From the NCBI GenBank assembly GCA_964576925.1, contig CAZNWJ010000001.1, forward strand, positions 62,001 to 126,000: 64,000 nt of DNA, written 5' to 3'. The position numbers were made by a program, and so were the translations under genes. This document shows positions 43,769 to 50,903 of the stretch, in pieces. This DNA comes from JADJGC01 sp964576925 (GTDB taxonomy: Bacteria > Zixibacteria > MSB-5A5 > CAIYYT01). Below the pieces are notes generated by a model. The model saw only the letters and a program-made list of their open reading frames with translations. It was not told where the DNA came from and made no database searches. The number at the start of each line of letters is the position of its first letter. Position 1 is the first letter of the stretch.

Positions 43769-44437
43769 ATGAGTGCGGAGTTGTTTGATATCACCATTGT
43801 CGGCGGCGGACCGGCGGGGCTGTTCGCCTCGTTTTACGCGGGTTTGCGCGATGCGCGCACGAAAATCATCGAGTCGACCGGCGAATTGGGCGGCGCGCTA
43901 ATTCACGAGTATCCCAACGAAGTCCTGCGCGACGTTGCCGGCTTCGTGCTGATCACTGCTCGCAAGCTTGCCGAAAACTTCATCGAGCAGGCCACAATGT
44001 ACGAGCACGTGATTCTCAAGAATGAAAGCGTCAGTGCGTGCGAATTCGACAAGTCTTCCAAGACCTGGACGATTACAACTGACAAAGGCGCACATAAGTC
44101 CAAAGCTGTGGTACTGGCGCTGGGCTCACTCGAACGAGTGCAGAAGAAGAGCAAGGGATTAATCGAATCTTTGAAGAAGCAAGGGGTCAAGATCAACGAA
44201 CAGGGGATCGCCGTTGACGCCACGATGAATGCCGGAGTGCCGGGTCTTTATGCTTGCGGTGATTTCATCAGCAAGGCCAAGGAACTGAATTTCATCTCGA
44301 TGGCAACCGCAGAGGCGGCGATCGCAGTCAATAACGCTAAGAAATACGTCAACCCCGAGGTTGATACGTTCCCGGGTTATTCCACTGATCTCAAAAAAGA
44401 AAAGCCCAACTATCACACCAATCCCCTTGCGGATTGA
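43769..44437 (+). CDS. Thioredoxin reductase-like flavoprotein lacking the NAD(P)H domain
   Basis: 222 residues, about 100 shorter than thioredoxin reductase or type 2 ferredoxin-NADP reductase. The N-terminal FAD half is complete (ITIVGGGPAGLFASFYAGL, residues 8-26; AVVLALG at 113-119) and leads within about 25 residues to the C-terminal FAD half (GIAVDATMNAGVPGLYACGD, 146-165). The NAD(P)H-binding Rossmann domain and the CxxC active site of TrxR are both absent. The frame is intact and has a ribosome binding site (GGAGG, about 8 bases before the ATG), so this looks like a natural domain deletion. A donor other than NAD(P)H, such as ferredoxin, is inferred. Confidence 0.85.
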   Translation: MSAELFDITIVGGGPAGLFASFYAGLRDARTKIIESTGELGGALIHEYPNEVLRDVAGFVLITARKLAENFIEQATMYEHVILKNESVSACEFDKSSKTWTITTDKGAHKSKAVVLALGSLERVQKKSKGLIESLKKQGVKINEQGIAVDATMNAGVPGLYACGDFISKAKELNFISMATAEAAIAVNNAKKYVNPEVDTFPGYSTDLKKEKPNYHTNPLAD

Positions 44438-44462
44438 CGTGATTTTCCCCTATGAGCGATGA

Positions 44463-44490
44463 GGGCGCGGCCTGCCGCGCCCTTTCTTTT
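44463..44490 (+). terminator. Intrinsic terminator after the flavoprotein gene
   Basis: GGGCGCGG pairs perfectly with CCGCGCCC around CCTG and is followed by TTTCTTTT. Confidence 0.85.
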
Positions 44491-44538
44491 AGTCCGGTAT
44501 CGCGCGATCGTATTCGGAGATTATTTATCAGATTTTAC

Positions 44539-44567
44539 TTGAATCGATGGTGGGTGTCTTCTATCTT
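44539..44567 (+). promoter_or_regulatory. Predicted promoter of the monooxygenase gene
   Basis: TTGAAT and TATCTT separated by 17 bases, 64 bases before ATG 44631 and downstream of a terminator. Prediction only. Confidence 0.4.
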
Positions 44568-44630
44568 GACTAAAGTAGTCAGAATTGAATTTCGGTCTGG
44601 AAACGAACCAATCGAACAGGGAGACGTTAG

Positions 44631-44936
44631 ATGTTTGTGATGATGAATCGGATGAGGGTCCCGGAGGAACAGCGGCAGCGATTTGAGGAGATGTTCCGCA
44701 CACGTGCCAAAGCGGTGGATAGACGTCCGGGATTCATTCGTGCCGAGATATTGAAACCAAGCCAAGGCAACGAGTATATCGTCATGACACACTGGGAGTC
44801 TGAGAAGGCTTTTGAGGACTGGACCAACAGCAAGGAATACCTCGAAGGGCACAAACGAGTCGGAGAGTTCAAGGGCGAGGATGGACGGATCTCGTTAACG
44901 TCAACGATCGAGAAGTATGAAGTCTTTGCCACCTGA
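44631..44936 (+). CDS. Antibiotic biosynthesis monooxygenase / HmoB-IsdG-like protein
   Basis: 101 residues with the ABM dimeric alpha+beta barrel pattern: MFVMMNRMRVPEEQRQRFEE, RPGFIRAEILKPSQGNEYIV, THWESEKAFEDWTNSKEY. Members include heme-degrading monooxygenases (IsdG/HmoB) and small quinol-acting enzymes; the N/W/H-type residues of heme degraders are partly present (W in THWES, His in EGHKR), so heme turnover is possible but unproven. GGGAGA lies upstream of the ATG. It overlaps the following small membrane protein by 20 bases. Confidence 0.82.
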   Translation: MFVMMNRMRVPEEQRQRFEEMFRTRAKAVDRRPGFIRAEILKPSQGNEYIVMTHWESEKAFEDWTNSKEYLEGHKRVGEFKGEDGRISLTSTIEKYEVFAT

Positions 44937-45222
44937 GTCCTCGACTTCTTCAGACGCCGAGTTCGATGCCGCTACCGCGAAGACTCCCTCTCTATACCAG
45001 AAGCTTCGCGGGGTCTTAAGGCAGTTCCGAAGGGACCTCCGCGAACCTCTTCCCGGCTCGGAGGGACTGGGTCGCTGGCAGCGCCTTCGCCTCCGGTTCC
45101 GTCACTTGATCAAGCGTTATGGATGGAAACTCGTGTTGGCCGTCGTCATCTATTACCTGATTCGCGACAGCCTGCTCTACATAATCATCCCCTATTTCGT
45201 CGCCAAGAAGCTGCTGGGTTGA
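44917..45222 (+). CDS. Small membrane protein, uncharacterised
   Basis: 101 residues: an acidic/Ser-rich N-terminus, an Arg-rich amphipathic middle (RGVLRQFRRDLREPLPG, RWQRLRLRFRHLIKRYGWK) and a C-terminal hydrophobic segment (LVLAVVIYYLIRDSLLYIII). It overlaps the ABM gene by 20 bases, so the two are translationally coupled. Possibly a single-pass protein associated with that enzyme; no family recognised. Confidence 0.65.
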   Translation: MKSLPPESSTSSDAEFDAATAKTPSLYQKLRGVLRQFRRDLREPLPGSEGLGRWQRLRLRFRHLIKRYGWKLVLAVVIYYLIRDSLLYIIIPYFVAKKLLG

Positions 45223-45334
45223 CATCGCCCGCGCTGCGACTATATTGGTACCTTCCGAGTCGATGATTACCCGTACGGGGCGCGTTGTTCATCGGCTTCC
45301 ATACAGCTAGGAAACCCGAGAGCGAACGACAGAA

Positions 45335-46675
45335 ATGACAGATTCCGCCGCAAATATCCAGATCTCGCCTGCCAAGACGGTCTATGTCGAGACTTATGGC
45401 TGCCAAATGAACGAGTACGACTCCGAGATCGTGCGCGAAATTCTACGGCGCAACAACTTCGCCCTGTCAGAATCTCCGGAGTCTGCCGGCGTTGTCCTGC
45501 TCAACACCTGTGCGATCCGCGAAAACGCCCACGACAAAGTACGGGCACGGATCGGAGAACTCAGACACCTCAAGAAGAAGAACAAGAAGCTGATCCTGGG
45601 GGTACTGGGCTGCATGGCGCAGAATCTCAAGAAAGAATTGCTCGAGTCAAACACGGGTGTCGACTTGATTGCCGGACCGGATTCCTACAAGGCCCTGCCG
45701 GTCATGATCGACCGTGTTCACAACACCGGCGAGAAAGAGTTCAAACTGACGCTGTCTGAGTACGAGACCTATGCTGACGTCTTCCCGACCAACCGGCATG
45801 GTGTCAACGCCTGGGTGGCGGTGATGCGCGGCTGCGATAACTATTGCACATTCTGCGTAGTACCGATGACGCGCGGCCGCGAACGAAGCCGCGATCCGTT
45901 CAACGTCATCGAAGAGGTTCGACAGCTGGCCGAACATGGCTTCAAACAGGTCACGCTTCTGGGACAGAATGTCAACAGCTACAAATTCAAGGGATTCGAC
46001 TTTGCCAAGCTAATCACGGCGGTCAGCAATATCGATGGTATCAGTCGCATCAGGTTCACTTCACCTCATCCCAAGGATTTTCCGGAGCAGCTAATCGAAG
46101 TCGTTGCGACCAACCCGAAAGCCTGCAAGCATATTCACCTACCCCTGCAGGCGGGGTCGAACCGCGTACTTGAGGCGATGAATCGTACCTACACGCGCGA
46201 ACACTTTGTGGCGCTCGCAGAGAGGATGCGCCAGATGATTCCCGGTCTGGCATTGACCACCGATGTTATTGTGGGCTTTCCGACCGAAACCGAGACGGAA
46301 TTTCAGGAGACGCTGGAAGTCATGCAGGAAGTGCAATTTGATTCCGCATTCATGTTCAAGTACTCGGAACGCAAAGGCACACTGGCGCAGCGGACCCTGC
46401 CGGATGACATCTCGGATGAAATCAAGACTGACCGCATGGTACGACTCGTCGAACAGCAGCGGCACATTTCCTATCACCGAAACCAAGCCCATCTCGGGCA
46501 AGCTTTCGACGTTTTGGTGGAAGGGTATGGCAAGAAGCCGAATCAGCTTCTCGGCAGAAACGATGGCAACAAGATCGTGGTCTTTCCCGATAATGGCACC
46601 AAGCCGGGTGAATTGACCACGGTGCGGGTGGACGAGGTCACGCCGAATACGCTCATTGGAATAGCCTGCCCGTAG
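45335..46675 (+). CDS. miaB: MiaB, tRNA-2-methylthio-N6-isopentenyladenosine synthase
   Basis: 446 residues, standard length. N-terminal UPF0004 domain with three cluster cysteines (TYGCQMNEYDSE, LNTCAIRENA, GCMAQ), radical SAM motif CX3CX2C (CDNYCTFC), and C-terminal TRAM domain. It methylthiolates A37 of tRNAs reading UNN codons, using two 4Fe-4S clusters. The RGRERSRDP stretch is typical of MiaB rather than RimO or MtaB. ATG 45335 gives a 19-residue leader before VYVETYGCQ. A bidirectional terminator follows. Confidence 0.95.
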   Translation: MTDSAANIQISPAKTVYVETYGCQMNEYDSEIVREILRRNNFALSESPESAGVVLLNTCAIRENAHDKVRARIGELRHLKKKNKKLILGVLGCMAQNLKKELLESNTGVDLIAGPDSYKALPVMIDRVHNTGEKEFKLTLSEYETYADVFPTNRHGVNAWVAVMRGCDNYCTFCVVPMTRGRERSRDPFNVIEEVRQLAEHGFKQVTLLGQNVNSYKFKGFDFAKLITAVSNIDGISRIRFTSPHPKDFPEQLIEVVATNPKACKHIHLPLQAGSNRVLEAMNRTYTREHFVALAERMRQMIPGLALTTDVIVGFPTETETEFQETLEVMQEVQFDSAFMFKYSERKGTLAQRTLPDDISDEIKTDRMVRLVEQQRHISYHRNQAHLGQAFDVLVEGYGKKPNQLLGRNDGNKIVVFPDNGTKPGELTTVRVDEVTPNTLIGIACP

Positions 46676-46712
46676 CCCTTGAATTCATTCAGGAAAGTTG
46701 AAGAAGATAACG

Positions 46713-46740
46713 CCGGGAGAGCATAGGCTCTCCCGGTGTT
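46713..46740. terminator. Bidirectional terminator between miaB and DUF1573 gene
   Basis: CCGGGAGAGC pairs with GCTCTCCCGG around ATAG; TGTTTTGTT follows on the + side and an A/T-containing stretch on the other. The flanking genes are convergent. Confidence 0.8.
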
Positions 46741-46762
46741 TTGTTGGGTGGACTGCTCAGGA

Positions 46763-47491
46763 TTAGTGCTTCGCGACGGACGCCTTATTGAGACTAACAG
46801 GAATCGTGTAGCGACTACCGTCCTTGTCGCTCACCGCAAAGGTGAACGACTTCTGGAATTGGTCTTCGGGGAGCGCGCTGTTGAGCTTCACCTTAATCTC
46901 TCTCGACTGCCCCGGTTTGATTTCTGAGCGCGGGATTTCAACGCTGATGAACTCCGATGAGAGGCTCACCAGCTGTAGCCCGACCGGTTCGGCAGAGACG
47001 TTCTTGACCGTCAACTTGGCTTCCTTCGACTTGTTCTGTTCACTGAAGCTGATTTCACTCATCGAGAGTGTCAGCGGCGTCAAGGAGTCAGCGTGCTCAT
47101 ATGCCTTGCCCTTAAAGGACAGGGCGAAGCTCGCACGGTCCTTATCGTTAGTGGTAACCGTGGCGCTCTTACTGAATCTTCCGTTCGCTGCTTTATTCGA
47201 GGTGTAGATCAGTTCTACCGTTGTGCTGTCACCGGCTGCCACGACTTCTTTCTTGAGCGGGGCTTTTGTGCACCCGCAGCCTGGTTTGACACCGAGGATT
47301 TTCAGCGAGTCGGTACCCTGGCTACGCAGTGTATAGGAATGCCCGACAACGGCTCCGGACGGAATGTAGCCAAAGTCGAACGAAAGCTCGTCGACCTCCA
47401 CTTTGGCTGTGGACGCCGGTGTTTCTTGAGCCAACGCGGATGCGCCAAATGCGGCGGCGATGAACAGTACAGCAAATGATGGGATTCTCAT
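46763..47491 (-). CDS. Secreted DUF1573 protein
   Basis: 242 residues with signal peptide (MRIPSFAVLFIAAAFGASAL) and a DUF1573 Ig-like domain (FDFGYIPSGAVVGHSYTLRS, LKILGVKPGCGCTKAPLKKE), followed by a second beta-sandwich (LTPLTLSMSEISFSEQNKSK, VKNVSAEPVGLQLV). The GCGCT motif is the DUF1573 hallmark. Found in FCB-group bacteria; role in the envelope unknown. It is downstream of the anti-sigma gene, same strand, about 100 bases away, and may belong to that regulon. Confidence 0.85.
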   Translation of the reverse strand: MRIPSFAVLFIAAAFGASALAQETPASTAKVEVDELSFDFGYIPSGAVVGHSYTLRSQGTDSLKILGVKPGCGCTKAPLKKEVVAAGDSTTVELIYTSNKAANGRFSKSATVTTNDKDRASFALSFKGKAYEHADSLTPLTLSMSEISFSEQNKSKEAKLTVKNVSAEPVGLQLVSLSSEFISVEIPRSEIKPGQSREIKVKLNSALPEDQFQKSFTFAVSDKDGSRYTIPVSLNKASVAKH

Positions 47492-47590
47492 GTTTTCTCC
47501 TTCAAGTGTGTTAGTCTATTGTGATCGATTTACTTTTGTATTTAAGGCTTTGACTACTGCTTACCCGTCTCGCTTGCTTTCCTAAGGTGA

Positions 47591-48289
47591 TTATGAGAGC
47601 AGTTTTCTGGCAGCCAGACTTAACAGGCTGGTTGATTCGCTGCGGAAGATTGGCGCAATTTTGTCGATCTGGCAGCAGCCCAAGTCTATGATCGCCTTCA
47701 CCATTAATCGCACGTCGCGTTCGGTCTTAAGATCAGAGATCGTCAGCCGGCAAGTTTCGCTGCACTCACCCACGGAGAACTGAATCTGGCTGACTCCGAG
47801 CGAGTCCAGCAGGCTGGTCGCTTCGTCTCTCCCCATCCCAAGCGCGTCGAGCAACGAATTGGCCTTATCGTAATTCAAGGCAACATCTTTGCCGACGCCG
47901 GCAATGGCGATCTCGTATCCCACTTGCTCGCGAAAATTGAAAGGTATCAGCGCCAGCAGAGCGATCACCGCAGCAGCGGCGAGCATCGCCAGTCGCGGCC
48001 GCAGATTCGCAGGGCCAGAGCGCCCTGGTGAGACTCGATGAACGGAGACCTGATCGGCGGGGCTTCCGATGCTCTCGATTCGCTGGCGAAGCTCATTGAT
48101 TGAAAGCCCCGGAGTCGGCTGGTTTTCACCAAGGGCGTGAAAGTCCCGTCCAATCGCTTCCTCGGCTCGCACCAACGCAGCGCACTCGAGGCAGGCGGCG
48201 AGATGTTCAAGCAGTTCGCGGTCCTGACAGTAGGCGCTGTATTGCCAGTTGGCACCTTCCAGGCGCTTGCGGGCATGACTGCATTTCAT
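47591..48289 (-). CDS. Anti-sigma factor with zinc-finger-like N-terminus
   Basis: 232 residues. The cytoplasmic part has HX3CX2C (HLAACLEC), one TM follows (LRPRLAMLAAAAVIALLALI), and the periplasmic part holds two more Cys pairs (GECSETC, LGCCQ) that could sense disulfide status. It begins in the stop codon of the sigma gene (ATGA overlap), the normal arrangement for coupled synthesis. The C-terminal domain is unrecognised. Confidence 0.8.
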   Translation of the reverse strand: MKCSHARKRLEGANWQYSAYCQDRELLEHLAACLECAALVRAEEAIGRDFHALGENQPTPGLSINELRQRIESIGSPADQVSVHRVSPGRSGPANLRPRLAMLAAAAVIALLALIPFNFREQVGYEIAIAGVGKDVALNYDKANSLLDALGMGRDEATSLLDSLGVSQIQFSVGECSETCRLTISDLKTERDVRLMVKAIIDLGCCQIDKIAPIFRSESTSLLSLAARKLLS

Positions 48290-48825
48290 AGAGTATCCAG
48301 ACCTTCTCTGCCGGTGGCGGCTGATTCGCGCACGAGTCGTGCGAGCCGATCGCGCATCTTTCTGCGAGCGCGCGAGAGTCGCATCTTGATAAGTCCTTCG
48401 GATTTGCCGAAGAGGGCTGCCAATTCAGAGACCTTCCACCCTTCGACCTCAGACATGATTACAATCATTCGGTCGTCGGCACTCAGAACGGCCAGAGCCG
48501 TCGCAAGCTGGCGACGGGCATCATAAACCGGCGCAGGGTCGGAAGTACCGGCGAGTGATTCCAGGTCGGACGCTCCCAGAAGTACCCGCTTCCACCATGG
48601 ATGGCGTACGCGATTGCGATAGGTGTTGTTAATGATGCTGTAGAGCCAGGGGCGAAACGACTCCTCGCTGCGTAAAGCGGAATACCCGTCATGAGCTTTT
48701 AAGATAGCATCCTGGTACAAGTCATCACCCTCATCGGCTGTTCCGGTTAAGCGAACACAATAGTTTCTCGCCCGCACATGTTGAGTCTCGAGCAGCTTCC
48801 AGAATTCATTTCTGATTACATCCAC
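48286..48825 (-). CDS. ECF-type RNA polymerase sigma factor
   Basis: 179 residues. Region 2: ARNYCVRLTGTADEGDDLYQ, LRSEESFRPWLYSIINNTY; region 4: LSADDRMIVIMSEVEGWKVS, LAALFGKSEGLIKMRLSRAR. No additional domains. Its gene overlaps that of the anti-sigma factor by 4 bases. It is distinct from the sigma factor at 10904. The two share only the fold, so they likely direct different regulons. Confidence 0.9.
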   Translation of the reverse strand: MDVIRNEFWKLLETQHVRARNYCVRLTGTADEGDDLYQDAILKAHDGYSALRSEESFRPWLYSIINNTYRNRVRHPWWKRVLLGASDLESLAGTSDPAPVYDARRQLATALAVLSADDRMIVIMSEVEGWKVSELAALFGKSEGLIKMRLSRARRKMRDRLARLVRESAATGREGLDTL

Positions 48826-48956
48826 CTATTCAAGAGACAACTTTCGGGGGCGGAAGGTAACAAGAAAATCTCGGCAGCAGCAGTTGTGCGAGCGATCAGG
48901 CTGTAAATTCTACAATAACAACAAGTTGCATTGTGACTGTAAGTAGGGATCCGCGA

Positions 48957-48985
48957 TTGACGTTTGGTGGATTTCGTTTTATCGT
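48957..48985 (+). promoter_or_regulatory. Predicted promoter of the DUF3303 gene
   Basis: TTGACG and TATCGT separated by 17 bases; the expected start of transcription coincides with the ATG at 48992, implying a leaderless message. Confidence 0.35.
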
Positions 48986-48991
48986 GGGTCT

Positions 48992-49258
48992 ATGCTTTAC
49001 ATGATTATTGAGCGGTATGCACGTGGCGGTATCGAGGCAGTTGCTGAGCGATTCCGTTTACAGGGACGGATGATGCCGGAGGGTCTGCATTACGTTGCGA
49101 GTTGGCTCGACCCGGCAGGAACGATTTGTTACCAGGTGATGGAGACCGAAGATTCGACACTACTCGATGAGTGGATAGGCAACTGGAGTGATATCGTGGA
49201 ATTTGAGATCACGCCGGTTCTTCCCTCGGCGGAGTTCTGGGCTAGGCGTTCGGGTTAA
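48992..49258 (+). CDS. DUF3303 family protein
   Basis: 88 residues. Typical DUF3303 pattern: MLYMIIERYARGG, RFRLQGRMMPEGLHYVASWL, CYQVMETEDSTLLDEWI and NWSDIVEFEITPVL. The family forms small dimeric ferredoxin-fold proteins of unknown function. It stands alone between a sigma factor (divergent) and a terminator. A second in-frame ATG lies three codons later. Confidence 0.85.
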   Translation: MLYMIIERYARGGIEAVAERFRLQGRMMPEGLHYVASWLDPAGTICYQVMETEDSTLLDEWIGNWSDIVEFEITPVLPSAEFWARRSG

Positions 49259-49325
49259 GAGCTGTCGATTGTACACCGGAGTGAGAAAGCCGATGGTGTC
49301 CGGGAGTTCTCGAAGCGAAATGAAT

Positions 49326-49355
49326 AACGCCGTCTCGCAACTGCGAGACGGCGTT
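49326..49355. terminator. Bidirectional terminator
   Basis: A 14-base perfect stem (AACGCCGTCTCGCA with its complement) and a two-base loop lie between the convergent DUF3303 and RRM genes, with T/A runs on the sides. Confidence 0.8.
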
Positions 49356-49423
49356 CAATATCGGTCAAACTAGGCAGTTACCCTGCGAGCCGGAGGCTCG
49401 CGGAGTTGTCAACGTCGATCGAA

Positions 49424-49768
49424 TTAACGGTCGCGGCGACCACCGCCGTAACCACCGCGTCCACCGCCACCGCCGCCGGGACGACGATCGCCACCACCAC
49501 CGCCGCCACCCATGCGGGGGTTGTTCTCACGCGGGCGCGCTTCGTTCACATTCAGCGTGCGGCCGAGGAATTCCTTGCCGTTCATGCCGGCAATGGCTGC
49601 CTGCGCTTCTTCTTTGGTCGCCATTTCCACGAAGCCAAATCCGCGGGGTTCGCCCGAGAACTTGTCTTTAATGATGGTGGCGCGAGCAACGTTGCCGAAG
49701 CTCGAAAAAGCGTTCTTCAGATCCTCTTCCGTGGCTTGACGTGACAGATTGCCTACGAAGATGTTCAT
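49424..49768 (-). CDS. RRM RNA-binding protein with glycine/arginine-rich tail
   Basis: 114 residues: an RRM with RNP2 (IFVGNLS) and RNP1 (RGFGFVEM), then an Arg/Gly-rich disordered tail (RRPGGGGGGRGGYGGGRRDR). Similar to the cold-inducible Rbp proteins of cyanobacteria and others. CAGGAGAGAG precedes the ATG. A promoter about 180 bases upstream predicts a long 5' UTR, common for cold-responsive RNA-binding proteins. Confidence 0.93.
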   Translation of the reverse strand: MNIFVGNLSRQATEEDLKNAFSSFGNVARATIIKDKFSGEPRGFGFVEMATKEEAQAAIAGMNGKEFLGRTLNVNEARPRENNPRMGGGGGGGDRRPGGGGGGRGGYGGGRRDR

Positions 49769-49953
49769 CTCTCTCTCCTGTTTGCTCTGCCGACAGAAAG
49801 CGACGCTGGCAAGACGCAGCCTCGCGGCAGACGTAGTTGGATGCGCACTATTGCGCTTCGTCTCCGGGAATTACTTGTGATCGGTGTTACTCTCTACTCG
49901 GACAGGTTCTACCTTAAACAATTAATGTGGGAGACTTGTGGTCACACGTAGAT

Positions 49954-49982
49954 AGATTATCGTCCGAAACCATACCTGTCAA
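49954..49982 (-). promoter_or_regulatory. Predicted promoter of RRM gene, with long 5' UTR
   Basis: On the minus strand, TTGACA (49982-49977) and TAATCT (49959-49954) with 17 bases between. The transcript leader would be about 180 bases (to 49768), in which no other gene is seen. The rest of 49769-50087 contains nothing recognisable. Confidence 0.6.
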
Positions 49983-50087
49983 TAGCATTTTTGTTTAATT
50001 TCTCTGCGGTTGCCGACTGGGATCAGTCGTGGCAGGGGACTCCGCGGGTGTAAAATCGCTGTGCCCGAAGCCGATAGAATGCTTCAA

Positions 50088-50897
50088 TCAGCCTTCGATG
50101 AGCTTTCGGAATGCTGCCTGGTCGTGTCCTGCGAGCGCGGTTTTCAAGGATTCCAGGAATTCCTCGACCTCATTCGCAGCTACACCGGCGGATGCAAAGT
50201 GATTGGCAGCGTCGGACGCAAATCCCAGCGGCAGTGCCACGGGCGTTTCATAGCGTGCGTTGTGGGCGATAAGCAGGTCAAGGGTGTCTACGGGACGAAA
50301 GACAAACTCCGACCAGTCAAAGTGAGTCTGCCACTTGAGCGGCAAGAGACGGATCAGGGTCTGCAAGTAGTTATCACTGAGCGCAGAGTTGTTCTCGGCG
50401 TAGAGCAGAAGTCGCTCTCCCGCAAGCATACGCGCCAGAACGGGTAAGTGGGTGTCCGGAGACACTGCCAATAGTCCCGACAGCTCCTTGAATGGGTCGG
50501 CCGGACCCTCAATGCGTAGTTCTCTGGCTTGCGAAAGTTCCTCTGACGAACCTGCACTGACAAGTTGACTAGCGACGAGCGCCAAGTTGCCAAGGATCTC
50601 CCGATGTTGAGACTCAGAGAGTATCGCCGAGTGTCTCAGCATGGCCCCCCATCTTCCCGAGAAATCCCTCCCCAGTTGACTGACCCGGGTGATCGCACAA
50701 ACCGTCTCCGTTCTAGTACGATTCCAGAGAACCGTGATTGAAGACTTGAATTCCTCGCTGCGGCAGTCACCGAACTCATCGTAACTGGCAATCAGCCACT
50801 GCTCGATGTCGCTGTCGATTCCGGCTGACTTGTAAACGACTTGCTGTGAACCAGGCAGATCGGGAAAGGTGCCGTAAATCAGGTGGTCGAGGAGCAT
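50088..50897 (-). CDS. T6SS-operon protein with possible GAP1-N-like (GTPase-associated) domain
   Basis: 269 residues, no TM. The N-terminal half (HLIYGTFPDLPGSQQVVYKS, ITVLWNRTRTETVCAITRVS, GRDFSGRWGAMLRHSAIL) resembles the GAP1-N domain found next to GTPases in bacterial conflict and signalling systems; the match is by eye and moderate. The last part is helical (LRIEGPADPFKELSGLLAVS). It starts 6 bases after the GTPase gene, and so is likely to regulate or dock on that GTPase. TagF was considered as an alternative because of its operon place, but the TagF patterns are not seen. Confidence 0.5.
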   Translation of the reverse strand: MLLDHLIYGTFPDLPGSQQVVYKSAGIDSDIEQWLIASYDEFGDCRSEEFKSSITVLWNRTRTETVCAITRVSQLGRDFSGRWGAMLRHSAILSESQHREILGNLALVASQLVSAGSSEELSQARELRIEGPADPFKELSGLLAVSPDTHLPVLARMLAGERLLLYAENNSALSDNYLQTLIRLLPLKWQTHFDWSEFVFRPVDTLDLLIAHNARYETPVALPLGFASDAANHFASAGVAANEVEEFLESLKTALAGHDQAAFRKLIEG

Positions 50898-50903
50898 CAG
50901 AAA

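Noticed and set aside
50088..50897. TagF assignment for the last operon gene
   Set aside because: Operon place fits, but the TagF sequence patterns (early KLP.GDF and later SvDrvGR type) are not seen.
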